NCBI GenBank assembly: GCA_914767715.1
Contig: OU612066.1
Coordinates: 20,556,283-20,620,282 of the forward strand
From: Membranipora membranacea
Taxonomy: Eukaryota; Bryozoa; Gymnolaemata; Cheilostomatida; Membraniporidae
DNA length: 64,000 nucleotides
Reading direction: 5' to 3'
Below the pieces are notes generated by a model. It saw only the letters and a program-made list of their open reading frames with translations. It had not been told where the DNA came from and did no database searches. Positions 37,375 through 50,500 of the stretch are shown here, in pieces. Made by a program: the position numbers and the translations under genes. How positions within the stretch are numbered: the stretch's first letter is position 1; each line of letters begins with the position of its first letter.

Positions 37375-39110
37375 TTATGATCTACTAATCTCAGGGATGC
37401 CAGGTAGGTCAGCCTCGACTTCTCGAGCCTGCTGAGTAAGAGCACACAGGCCACAGAAGCAGGTCATCAGCAGATCGTTGACGCACGATCCTTCAATACC
37501 TTTCTTCTCTCGGATGGACTCTCTCTGCTTGGTCATGAAGTAGATGTTGGCTAAGGGGACCAGTGAGATCAATCCGCACTTGAGACAGTCCTCGCCATTC
37601 TATAAAAAAACAGAGATAATTTCTGAAGTTGGTTACTCGACAAATTCGAAGAAATGCCTCTTGTTGATCCCACCTCAGCAAGGATACAAATCATTCAAGG
37701 AAATTTTGAAGAAAAGAAAGTCAGCGACACTTTACATATACAATTTTGCAGAATAACTTTCTTAAATTATTCAGCGATGCGGTATTGGCAGACCCAGGGG
37801 TAAACAGTAGGCTACGCTTTTAGAAAGTGCTAGAAATCACAACCACTGAGTTTTATGCGTTTAGGACCTAGTGATTGCGATTTGAGTGGCACTACTGCTA
37901 TTTGGATTCAGCACTTCATATGAATGGACTTTAAATTCAGCTTCTAAAAGATTATTTTGGACCAAGTTTAGAGTTATCTGCCCCTTATTTCCAAAGCCCC
38001 TATTTTCGCTCACACTAGGTCACAACAAACTATTTTCTATCTTTTTGTATTGTCGGACTCTGACTACACATAATATCTAGTAACCCATAGAGTTTGCAAC
38101 GTGTTTTAATAGTTATGGCTGTGGCAGTTAGGCCCTACATGTTGGTCAAATCTCGACTGCAACACAGCATGCTTGTTGCAGTATACTAAAAACCAATAGG
38201 CTCCATCCAAGATCATTAAAATCACTTCCTGATGCCGCCTCAAAATCAAAATATATTTGGGAGTAGCTAGAGTGGCAGCGTTCATAGTTTATGGTCCAAC
38301 TAGCATACAAATCTAAGAGTTCAAATGATCATGAAATATTGTCTTGGCCTCATGTCAAAACTGCCTTGAGCCAAAACAACTATCCTAACCTCTCATTTGA
38401 TGGGGCGATAATCTTTTTTAATTTTTTTCTAACCTTGAAGTTGGCAACTTAGATAAACAATTAGTATAGAGCAATAAAATCAACTTGAGTACAAGGAATA
38501 ATTACGGAAAACAATGGATAACAATAATTTACTTTAGCATTTCAAAAATTCAACTTGTTTGCCGTAAGATTAATTTTACAACGTTGAACCATTCGTGACC
38601 CTGAGTCCCTGACCCAGGCAATAACATTTCCACAGGCCTGCTTTATGTAAAATTGCAGTAATAAGAAAATTCTTTACCATTGCCCAACAATTTAGGCCTT
38701 CTTGCCCATTAATAAGTTAATATTCAATTACAAAGTAAGGGACATGTACATTCCCCGAAACTCAATTATTCATCATTACTGGGTTCCAACAGCAATGCCA
38801 CTCCTAATTATGAAAAATTACACCACCATATTTCTAGCGATTTAATAGATGTCATCCGTTCCGGGAAAAGGCGAAATTATACAAGCTTTAATTCAGTTTT
38901 GTTGTGAGTGGACATAGTATTTGATTTTGGATGCAGCAATGCAACCATTTTGTTTAGAATTGTTCTTGTTCTGAATTGATATCATACAAAGTTAGCATTA
39001 TTTACCTTCTCTGCTGTCTTTCCGAAAACGTAGCAAGGCACAAAGTATGTCAAGGCGCACACTGGAATATTTCCGAAGCAGCTGCATAATCCATTTTTCC
39101 ACTCTGGCAT
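37375..39110 (-). CDS. PLAC8-family small cysteine-rich protein
   Basis: Two coding exons on minus, 39110-39006 and 37599-37375, joined in phase 0 with GT/AG borders. They give 109 residues, the usual length for PLAC8/cornifelin-like proteins. Family signatures are present in order: W-rich start with GLCSCFGN, PCYVFGKTAEK, a CLKCG segment, then CVNDLLMTCFCGLCALTQQAREVE. The CFCGLCALTQ block is the typical conserved Cys cluster. Members are small Cys-rich proteins, often membrane-associated, with varied and unsettled roles; the specific function cannot be read here. The start has an A at -3. A minus-strand AATAAA lies near 36990 and may end the transcript. The stop follows ISRS. Confidence 0.9.
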
Positions 39111-39806
39111 GATGACTTTTCTGTATTTACTTTCTAACTAGTCAAGATAAAATTGAGACTCTGCTGTCTTGTGTTCTACTGCGCTATAAAGTGGGTCAGT
39201 CAGTTGGCTCAGCAAACAATTACAGCAGAGTTGCCAGGGGTGTACTGAAATATTTCCTGACCCCTCGGCATTTTTTATATTTCCATCAACATATTGCCTC
39301 TATAATAAAGGATTGATTGTGGAAATCATAAAAACTTCAGGGTTTTACTAAGTGTTTTGATTTAAACCCATATTATTTTATTTTTCAATATCCAGATTAT
39401 AAAGGGGCCGATGTTGATCATTACGCCCCTTTGAGTGGCAGGGTGGGTGTGTCCTTACACTCTACGCAAGGCGCTACGCTATAGCTATACACTGTGTAAT
39501 AAAAAGCACTGTTGCTCTGCACTGGTGCAATATTGTACAAGCCTGCATTCAATAATAATGCTGGATGGGTAATTTATTACTATTCAAAATACAGGCTTTA
39601 GGAAAAGTGCTTAGTGCTGACAATTAGTACAATAGTTTTATGAGGCATATAATTATAGCATAACATCACGAATAATGACTGATAGGATTTGCAGTGATTT
39701 ACTTAGTAGGAAGTCCAAATGGGTCAAGTGTCCATGCTTACGCATAGGACTTTATCTAGGATATATGCCTTATGAGAACCTCATCCTGCTTTATTTCCAT
39801 ATACAT

Positions 39807-40540
39807 GAGCTATGGGCAACCTGCTGCCTTTTTGCCAGTGCGACTGCGGCCTTATGGGTAATATTTTGCAACCTTATTGCGGCCTTATGCCTGTGAAAAT
39901 TATACACTCAAGTTTTGTTTCCTGCATCGTCTTGTGGATGTCCAGGTATGCATTGCCCTCTGCAAGCACAATTTATTATTGGGATATCAAAATTGCTGCC
40001 ATTCTGTATCATGTAGAAGCTAAGCTACATACATATTATTAGCAACTCCCACAACATTCAAGTCAAAAAGCATCATAACTGTACTGGTGCCATCGGCCGT
40101 TGGGCAGGGGGCAAAAGTCTGGGAGTCTCCCTGCTTAGACTATACTGGTGCCAACTGTGTTTTCAAGAGATTCTGTTTGAAAAAAAACCCGAACAGTGAA
40201 GACATCGTTGTGATTCTGTGAGAGGAAAACAATTTAATAAATTCCTTCACTTTTGGATATTGAAATTACCAACTATTTTTTGCAAAGCTGTCATTTTGAA
40301 CAAGAAAGGCAGAGCTGTAGAAAAAAAAAGATGTGTTACAAGTGCTCCGGCATTTTGGCTGAAATCTTCTAGATTACCTCTCTCTCATTTGACAAGATTG
40401 GCTAAGCTAGATATTTCTGTTAAACTGATGCGAGTTGAAAAAGCTGATACTTTTTGCAACATAGCGCCTTTTTCATCGACACATAAATCTGCTTTAGTTT
40501 GTAAGAAGTATACAGTGCCAAAATGTACCTCGAAGCCATG
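39807..40540. mobile_element. Truncated hAT-like element, relative of 46200-47032
   Basis: The left part begins TATGGGCAACCTGCTGCC and follows the element at 46200 for about 700 bp (shared TTGTGGATGTCCA/CATGTGGATGTCCA region and TTTTTTGCAAAGCTGTCATTTTGA). The right terminal repeat is missing; similarity stops near 40540. It contains the micro-insertion at 40092-40142. The long open frame at 40218-40541 has no recognisable transposase motif. Confidence 0.65.
40082..40152. mobile_element. GTCTGG hairpin micro-element with 10-bp TSD (locus 2)
   Basis: A 51-bp insert (40092-40142) lies between identical TACTGGTGCC copies (40082-40091 and 40143-40152). It contains GGGGGCAAAAGTCTGGGAG and ends CTTAGACTA. 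The paralogous hAT-like element has a single uninterrupted TACTGGTGCC at 46443-46452, which is the empty site. Confidence 0.8.
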
Positions 40541-40697
40541 AAGATGTTGATTGATCAATTATATGCTGGTATAGATGTATTGATGTCGGAGAGATTCTTG
40601 GAATTTTCTTCAACCACCATCATAAATGTAATATGCATTGCTGCTTGATTTACTGTCAATTCGAGAGGCTCTTTAGCTTCATGGCACTTCATGACGC

Positions 40698-41063
40698 AGT
40701 TTAAAGTTATAGTTGCACCTCCCCATATTTGGTATAATACTGGAGGTCTCAGTCCTATTAAGCGCGCCATGGCACCCTTTTGAATAGCCTATGGACACAG
40801 TTGAAACCATAAGCTGTACTAAAATGTAAACTTTTTCTCAAATTTTCTCAAACAGGTTGTCCCGTCATTATTGCTCTATTAGTCTATAGCATATAAAAAT
40901 AAAGAGGGGACAACCTTAGTGGTTGTGAAAAGTTGATAAATTTAAGCTAATCGTTTCAACCGTGTCCATAGGCTATTTAAAAGGTAGCCATGGTGCTCTT
41001 AATTAGACTGAGACCTACAATATGATACAAAATATGGGGAGGTGCAACTATAGCTTTAAACTA
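40698..41063. repeat. Foldback (long inverted repeat)
   Basis: Arms of about 111 bp at 40698-40808 and 40953-41063 are inverted copies with scattered differences. Both carry ATAGTTGCACCTCCCCATAT or its complement and GCCTATGGACAC. The loop of about 144 bp holds a second, smaller pair (GGTTGTCCC and GGGACAACC). No coding content. Confidence 0.75.
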
Positions 41064-41529
41064 CTAAGAGCAGAAGAAAGTATTATTGTTACTGCAATTT
41101 AAATTTCTTTACAGTGTATTTCTTTAAGAATTTAATCTCATGAATCTTTGGCAGCAGAAAAAGTATAAGTCAGAATAACTTGATGATGATGATGACAACA
41201 ACAGGAGAACTATGCAATCAAGGCATCAACTCATTTACTGGTATCATGATAAGTAGAAAAAGTGTTGACAGGCGTTTGGCAAGTAAGATTGCACACCAGC
41301 CATTGACGCCCCATTTCAGTCTGGTTAATATTTACAGATGTTAAAAGAAAATTGTGTTCAATGTATCATAGAACTTTCTTAGTATAGAATCTCATCTTTC
41401 ATTCATCTGTTAACCTCTACCAAGGAGTTAGCATTAGATTTCGAGTCTTAACTCCTTGCCTATACATAGTAGAGTGAGTGTAACGTCACAGCACCAAGAT
41501 TACCGAGAGGCAGCTCACACAGATGCAGA

Positions 41530-44500
41530 TTATCTGTCCGATTTTTGCTGACTTCTCACATTTTCGTAAGCGTTGAATCCGGCCTGCTGATATTGGCGTG
41601 TCACTGACAACACGTCACTTGCCTTTGTAATTCCTCGTCCAACAATAATTATGTCAGCACCACGTAACGTCACGGCATCCTCTGGAGTTATGTACTGCTG
41701 TCCTAAACCATCCGTCTTATCACCCAGTCTCACTCCTAACAATATATAAGAACTGAATTGAACAGTTTTGCGATGCTTTGCGCCTAAGAATGGAAATAGT
41801 GAGGGAATAGAGAATAGTAAGGTCAATCAGACATTGATATGCGGCTATGCTGCAAAAATGTTACAATGCATTCTTAGAAAATTCGAATTTCTTCACAGTT
41901 TTTCATAGACACAAAACATAGCCTTGTCACGCGTCTACTTTTTGTAGTAGCCTCTTGACAAGGATACACGCAACGGTTGATATTGATATTAGGGTTCTAC
42001 CAAAACAATACAATGTAATCATGATATTAGACAGTAAAATGTCCTGGATACCTCATCAAGTTGGACAGTCTCAGTACCATATTTTTCATCGGTTAAGGGG
42101 CAGGAGGGGAAAGGGGGTTTGGGATTGAGGAAATGCTTTGATTTCAACTTCTGATGAACCCTTTTTTATAAAAACAAACATTTTTACTGTGATTCATGTA
42201 AACCAGAAAGCCAAACGTACATGAATGCATAATAAATTGAAAGACTTTTCAGATTTGGAACTTCAATCGGAAATGTGGCTAACATTTACACAAACATTAC
42301 ACATCATTGGATATAAGCCGCTGGGCATGTTGACATGTTGACATGTCGATATCACTACTTCCTCATCATCATTTATTTATCACATGACTTGCATTGTGTG
42401 CTTTTCAGATAAACCCCATGTGTTTTTTCGATAAAGAATCTTAAAAGCAAACAGCATCAACATGAAAGACAGAGTACGTTCGGTGCATTATTGCGTGACC
42501 TACAAGCTATGCGGCATGGTTACAAGTCAAACCATGGTATCTCTTTGTACTATGTACCCTGAAAGCAACCCCCACACACTCGCGCATCCTCTATTGACCG
42601 TTAATTATCACCAACTGTATAGCCTGAGCTCCAAGACATTTGCTCCCCCCTTCCCGCGGCCCTTAAATGTATGGGAACACTAAGTTAATGCAATCTGAAT
42701 CAGTAACATAGCTCGGAGGTCTTAGTATCGCTGCTATCGCTATCGCCATGGCTTCTCCGAGGAAGAACAACAATACTCTCTTGACCACCAGCTGATAACA
42801 TTATGTGGCAACAGATAAGTTATAGGGGACAGGCCGGCTGTGGCACTGTACACCATATTTGTGACATGTGCTTTGCACAGCAAGCAGACAAGGTACCTAT
42901 TAGAGGCAAGGCGAGATGAAGGCATACCGATTAATGTTGGTGGCTCTTTAGCTAACATCGTCTACCATGCAATGCCAACGCTTTTCATGTAAGGGCAGAA
43001 GTTGGCATCAAAACAATCCATGGTAATAATTACATCGGCACATCAGTGAACGAGTTAACAATAATATTCTGACATGGATACTTGCACAATAATAAAGCTA
43101 CATCGACATAGCCAACAAGTACACAGTGTGCATGATTGGCCAATGTTGGGAGGAAAGAAGAACTTGGGGAAATTATTTGTCCCTCGGCTAATACTTGACT
43201 ACGTGACATGACGGAAGTGGCCTACTGTGTCTAAAATCTGCATGTTTGTGTTCAGCGTCAGCGCGTAAAGTCAAACAAGTCAGGCAGCTGAGTTGGAGAC
43301 AGTTTTGTGGCTGATATTGGATACATTGTCTTTTTTTTAAATCAATATCATCTAGTTTACAATCCAAAATCCTGTAATCCTTCTCCCTAAAGTAACTAGG
43401 ATAGAAAATACTAGCAACGGCTTAGTTAGCTAGATTGGAGCTGACGACTTAATATTAGCTAGCACCAATTCTCTAAATTAAATTATATTAAATTAAAATT
43501 AAAAGTCAGAATTTATCTCAAGTAATGAGTTTGGCTAATCATTAGCCAGCCAAAAATTTCACTTTGTCAAGACTGGTTTTTGTTTGTTCAGTAAGGATGG
43601 CAGTGACTTTATTTAGTATCTTTGAGGACAGCACATCATGTTGTTATTCCATCATATTTCACTTCATGCTTTGTGTCAATTGTTCAAAGATCTAATACCA
43701 TTGCTATTTGTCTTATACAAAATCAGAGTTGAATAAATATAAAATTTGAAAAGGTCACTAAGACTTATATTGACAATTCTTTTGTGTCTTGGTTTTTTTG
43801 TCTACATGGATTGGACACTTAGTGTAAAAATGATGCACTGATTTGTTGAATGATGGGTGTTAAATTTTTAATAGAAACAAACTGATGAAGATTGAATTGA
43901 TTGAATCACTTTGGCACATTTAGAATTCCTGGTGGCAAAATTAATTTGAGCAGTGAACCATCAAGCCCCAGCAGGTTTGCTGATGTGAAGAAGGGCACTA
44001 AATTGAGTTATGTGCAAACTTTTATGCTGTTATGCGGGTGGGTACAGTGTATCGTAACAGGACAAGTGGATTCGACTTACGCAACAGAGAGCAAATTGGC
44101 GCAGATATTGCGGCCTCGCCAATAAGGCAATAATACTTCGCCGCCCATGCCTCGGGATGGGCGAGTGATAAGACATCGGATTTTAATCAACCTTTTTTTA
44201 AATTTTAATCAAGGTTTTCACGCAGATAGAGAGTATATTCGAATTGCAATCTTGTGTTACATGTTTATGCCACCCCCTGTCATGAAAAATATGACGTTAT
44301 TAGATACGTCACGTTGTCACAGAACTGATGCTTGCTAACCCCATATCTATTACAGTGTATAAAGAAAACCTGAGAGTTCGGTAATTCAAGTTGTTGAAAA
44401 TTTAACATAAATACTGGTTCCATTAGAACGCAGCGTCACCATTGCTTTACTGAACATATAGTCAAGGTCCCAAGACAAATCTAGTCTGAGCCCCCCAGAC

Positions 44501-47500
44501 TCTAGCCCATCCCCCCCCCTTCCGACAGGCCCACCTAAGTGATCTATATGATTAGAACACTTACCTGGAGTCATGTGTATAAGTGCCGGGTCAGATGTGA
44601 GCTTAGATTGAGATATAAACCCGATAACGAAATCACCGTGCTCTTTAGCCATATTCACCGTCGCTACGATATACCAAACAAGATATGAAACGATAAGAGA
44701 AAGCATGTACATGAATAAATTTAGGAGATTTTCAGTACATCAACAACCTTGGATCCTCAGAAATATCTGGTCAACTGCATATAAAATTTTGTCAGTGACA
44801 AGATCTTACTGGTTATTCAAGAAAATTGCATTGTGGGATACCCATCTACAATATCCCCTTTAGAAATGGTATAATCTTAGTCGTAAGTCTTATTTTCGGT
44901 TTGATTGAGCATTTGTTGCCAAAGCCAACAGTCTCAACCTATGCGATGACTGATAACTGCAAGCAACTACAAAAATGGAGTAAATAGGAGTTCCGTTTAT
45001 GGACGCCTGGTCAAATTGGCCAAGTTAGAAATCATAATCTTGATCATGACCGAAAGCAGACAGTGTAGGGAAGTTGTAGGTGGCAAGATACATAGTGTGG
45101 TTCAGCATACATTTTGGGGATTTAAGTATCATGTGGACATACCAAAAGAGTAACTTGCATTGGCTAGATTTCCCTTTGAGCTCATCTCTGCGAGTAGAAC
45201 ACAGGCTCTGCCCTTTGGTGCTCCCACCTAAAACATAATGACCAGATATCTAATTATGATGGCCTAGCTTGAGTGACTACACTATTTATGCGGAGAAGAT
45301 AAGGGAATAGTCCAAGTCACAACAGGCCACATTCTACCAGCCCAGGTACCCAGGCTACAAATGACCAGCCCACAAACAACAAAACAGACCCAAATGTCAA
45401 GACCTTTAGAATTAACTATATTATAGGATTATGTTTTACGGTACAAAATGGCTACAAAGTTCAACCACAGTGATACATATAAGTCCAAAACATATATACA
45501 CATAACAGATGAAAGCTACATATGGGAATTCATAAAGTTGTGAGATTTCTTCTCAAAACAAAATTAAAGGACTACAAGTTGAATGATAAGCACAACTTTA
45601 CTTTCACAATGACCACAAATACCTGCATGATTTCTGCACTATTTTACCTGTTTCAGAGCGTCGACGATGCCGGGACCAGGTAATGAGTGGGCGTTAGTGA
45701 AGTCAGCCCAGTCAGCTATCTTATATATACCTCCAGAATACTGCTTCTGTACTGTGCTGCCGATGTCAGCAAACTTCCTACAAAAATACCAAAAAGAAAA
45801 ATGCATACAGGTTCAACAAAAATCCTGCGACGAGAGCAGTAAGACGGACATGGAGCAGACTACAGTCACAAATGCCATAAACATATAAATAAAGTATTAA
45901 TACGTTTATGACTTTTGCACAAGGAATTAATTATACTAATCATGAGTTTTCATTGCAGTTTCTATCAGGATCTTAGTAAATGAGGGTAAGATAGACAAAT
46001 ATTTGCTGGTATGCTGTTGTACAAGGACATAAGAGCAAAGAGTATTAAAGTGTCTAGGAAAGCAAAACACAACCACTGTTCATATCAAAGCTTTGCCATT
46101 GCAATGAACAAAAATAGTAAAATTTTTTGCACAAGAACATTATTGAATTATGTAACCTAATTTAAAGTGCGAAAATCCAGGGTCTAGAAGGGTCTACAGC
46201 AGCTGTGGGCAACCTGCGGCCTTTTTTGCCAGTGCGGCCTAATTGTGGCCTTATGTCTATGAAAATCACACATTCAAGTTTTAACTGTCATGTGGATGTC
46301 CAAGTATGCATGACCCTGTACAAGCTCAATTCATTGTTGGGATACCAAAATATTGGCATTCTGTATCAACCATGCGCTAAGTTACTTACATGTAGAAAAA
46401 AAGGAAATTCCCAAGCCATTCTACACAAAAGCATCATGAATGTACTGGTGCCAACTACTTTTTCACGCGCTTCCATTTGAATAAATACCCCAAACAGTGA
46501 AGAAACTGTCGTAATATTGTGAGAGAAAAGCAATTTTCTCAATTCTTTCACCTTTGGATAATTAACTACAAACTGTTTTTTGCAAAGCTGTCATTTTGAG
46601 CAAGAATGGAAAAGTTGTTCTATCAAAAATTTGACATTGTTACAAGTGCGCCAGCAGTTTGCCTGAAATGTTCCAGATTGAATCTCATTGACAAGTATGC
46701 CAATATTTACTGCACTTCTTGAGCGCTCATCCTGCCCTTTGCCCTACTGCTCGAAACACTGGGAAACAGCCACGTACACAACCATTTCCCAGACACAAAA
46801 ATTCAGTAGATAAACAAGATAAAGCTAAACTGATGCAGTTGAAAAATCTGATGCTTATTGCGACATAACAATAACATTTTTATCGACACATAATTCTGCT
46901 TTAGTTTGTATAAAATGCACAGTGCGAAATTAAACTTCCGTTACAAGTTTGTGGCGGAAAAATATGTTGTGGCCTTTTGTGTTGATTCTGCATAAAATGA
47001 GGCCTTCTTCAAAAAAAGGTTGCCCACCCATGGTCTACAGTATGTTATCTCCCCTGTCACGGATTTGCATTTATAATATAAATGCAAATCCGTGACAGGG
47101 GAGATAACATACTGTAGACCACCTACTGATGATCCACCTACAGTATAACATTAAGCCTAGCCTGGGCTTGCCTAGGACAGTTACAAGGCTGCTCTTCTTA
47201 CACTAGAAATGATCAAAATAACAGTATTGGACAATGGTAGCGTATCAAAGATATTTTAGTGTTAACCCGTGACAGGGGAGATAACATACTGCAGACCCTT
47301 CTAGACCCTGGATTTTCGCACATTAAATTAGGTTACGTCATTCAATTATGTTCTTGTGCGAAAAAAATTTACTTTTTTTGCACATTGCAATGGCAAAGCT
47401 TTGATATGAACAGTGGTTGTTTTTTGTTTTCCTAGACACTTCTCGATTAGTTCTTATTTACAGCTGCTGTACCAGTAGAGTCTGGGGGGGAGGGGGGCTC

Positions 47501-50500
47501 AGACCTTCTTTAGGGTAGCGTCATTCGTGTTGACCTAAGGTTTAGCAGGTTTGCTTACAGTTCAGATTTGTGTGAAGATTAAGATGAGCAACAATATAAC
47601 TGGATTAAATTCTGTTTGAGATCAGATCAAATTACCGAGAACAGCCAGTTTGATAACTGGCTGAGTATATGTGGGAGATGAAGTTACAACCGATGAAGTG
47701 ACGACGTCAATCAATCTGTGCGTGATTCTGATGGAGCAAGATTTACTGGACAGAGTGAACCGTTACAGTGAGGCAACCATAACCTGGTTTGCTAGGTTTG
47801 ATCTCTTGTAAATTTAGAAGAAAGGATGAACATGAAAACTGGAATAGTATTACCAAAAGATCATTAGCTTTTACCGTAAGGGTTAGGGCCAAAACTGTAA
47901 TACAGTTTTTGCATGATTTTTGTGAAAATTTGTTTGTTTTATTGAAACTATCCCCGGGTTAGATATTCTAGGTGAAGCGGGTCGTGTAGTGACCTCGTGC
48001 CCACAGTATGGATGACCGCAAACGCACTTGCCAGCCATTGAGTCAGTACAACTTAAAAGTTTACAGAAACTACAACCCAGTATGATGCCTGAATATCATA
48101 TTGAGCTAATGACAGCCCCTGTCATTAATTATCTCATAATTGCACCAGATTGGATTGTTTTACTACAGTGCTTTGAAAAGGCGTAGCTGTATGCCTACTA
48201 GTTCCAACTTACTATAATATGCTTCCACAACTATAAACATTACAATTAGGATTGGACAGTCCAAGTGCATCCCAAAATACTTTCTGGCCATTGTTTAATT
48301 AACACATTTGAGAACGTTATGTCAAAGAGATCTAGGGGGCCTTTCAGTTAGAATGAGCAATGAGCCTTTAACCCTTCGCTAAAAAATCTCGCTCATATGC
48401 TTTTCAATCAGGCAAATTTGTTCATAGATCGTTTACACAGAATTAAGTTTAGGGAACAGACCTCTAGCTAGCTTACATGCTCAAACGTTGCAGAGATGCT
48501 GGCATTTTATTATGATAGATATTGGATGAAATTTAGGCGTAAGACTGTAAGACCGCCTGCCAAACTTATACCAGTGTAATGAGAGACTATATTTAACATT
48601 CATAGTCTCTGGTGTAATTACATGATATCACAGAGTAAGGATATATCCTCTGTGATGATATGCTATTAGCTGCTTTGTTTGTTGTGAAATCATTCTAAAA
48701 TGTTAGTTATTTATATTGTGTTCCAATGAAATTTCAAGATCCCTTTGACAGGGAAGTGATATTGGCAGAATTCCAGACCACAGCGCTGACACGAAAGGTC
48801 AATTGATTAAAAGGCTCATCTGATCCAAAATCTGAAATTTATAAATAAACATCAATCCACAAGTTTAGAAACCACACACCCTGATGATTATACAAAAATG
48901 ATTGGTCAATTTACGATAGCTAGCTAGCTGCTGCTACACAAAAGTAGGAAGTATAATTGTGACACATTTTTATTGTCTATGACGACTCCCAGTAGTCTGA
49001 GCCCCCAGACTTTGCCCTCCGCCAGACTTTGCCCTCCGCCAGACGGCCCTCTGCCAGACGGCCCTCCGGCGACTCCCAGTTTTGTTCCCCAAGTGGCAGA
49101 TTGATCATTCAAGGACACACATAATGAAATGATAATAATATTAGCTCTGTGAGTTGAGGGGCAGGCATCATAAGTTTTATGATGCCTGCCCCTCTGCTGA
49201 AGAACTGATATATTTTTGTCTGATACTAGCCTGCAATATTCTAGGTAGCTGGGTCGTTGTTTTTATTGGCCACTACCACCAACAAAGACCCGGACCCAAG
49301 TTTTACGCATTTTGGGATTGTTATAGAGGATCGAGGGGCAGTATAATTTTTAAATAAGTAAAAATATAAATAAATTAGCTGACCACTGACAACCTGCTGG
49401 AGTCGTACCTGTCTTCAAAGATGACAAAGTCATGTTTGGTAGATAACTGCACTAGTTGCTGGATTCCTTCTGATGTAAAATCGTCGAGGATATCCACATG
49501 TGTCTTCAGTATACAGATGTGAGGACCGACTTCATCTGCAAGCTACAAAAAAAAAGAAAACCCGAGTTTCTTCAGAGTCCATACTGACACTTTTGGTCAC
49601 GGTAAGGGTGGTTTAAATTGCTGCAGATTGTCTGTATCAGAGTTACAATTTTGAGGGTGCCCTTTGTACAAAACAGCAGGTAGAACTAAGAGGCGGATTT
49701 CTCTAGCACATATTTCTAGTAAAATAGTCCCGCTCACAGCCCAAATAATATTTAAAGCTTGGGGTAGGGGGTGGGACAACCAGTATATGGAGTACTTCGT
49801 TGACCTCAAAAACATGTAAAAGGCTGTCATACACTGTATTATATTGTCAATAAATGTAATGAAGTTTGCTCCGCCATAGCGGTACGCTGACATTTTGACT
49901 TTGAACAAGCAACTTCAATTGGCTAATAAAACACATATGACAAGAGATGAGCTGGTATGCAAATAGAGTTGATTCAGCACATCACCTCCCACACTTGTCA
50001 GATTGAGGAGATAGGAGTCATTGATGACTGTCTACCCTTATAATACTTCAGCCCTCTTTTAATATGACGATAATACAAGCCATGGCCGTAGATCTCTATA
50101 TTGAATCAAACTTGTACTTGTAAAGTCAACGCTTAGCTATCAGCAATATGTACATCCGTTGCTTCATTTGCATTGCACTATTTACCAAGCTATGCTGAAC
50201 TTATCTCTGTATAATATATAGTGTACTAATACTCTCACATAGTTTACATACATTGCATAAAATTTTCATGTATTACACAATTATAGCAATGACAATTTAT
50301 AATCTTTGATTATAGGGCAGCTTATTTACTATGTTATCTCCTAGTTGTAGTAATACCTCATTTCCATCTCTATTGCTTAGTATTTTGTTATTATCTTTTC
50401 AGCTTATACACAAACGCAGAACATATCACCTGAGTTCATTCATACAAGGCAAGTAATTGACCTCAAATAAAGAGCAACATGATACAATCAACAAAAGATT

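Larger units (their letters stand above)
46030..47458. repeat. Large foldback with nested hAT insertion
   Basis: The left arm (about 46030-46199, resuming at 47041) and the right arm (about 47263-47458) are inverted copies. Shared segments include CACTGTTCATATCAAAGC, GCCATTGCAATG and CCAGGGTCTAGAAGGGTCT. The left arm is interrupted by the hAT-like element 46200-47032. A second inverted copy of the inner arm makes the palindrome at 47032-47120. All of it lies in a UMPS intron. Confidence 0.75.

Noticed and set aside
40218-40541. 107-codon frame in a hAT-like relic as a possible transposase
   Set aside because: No zinc-finger or hAT catalytic motif, and the paralogous element at 46200 does not keep the frame.
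46205-46551. Open frames inside the hAT-like element
   Set aside because: Non-conserved between the two element copies and without known motifs.
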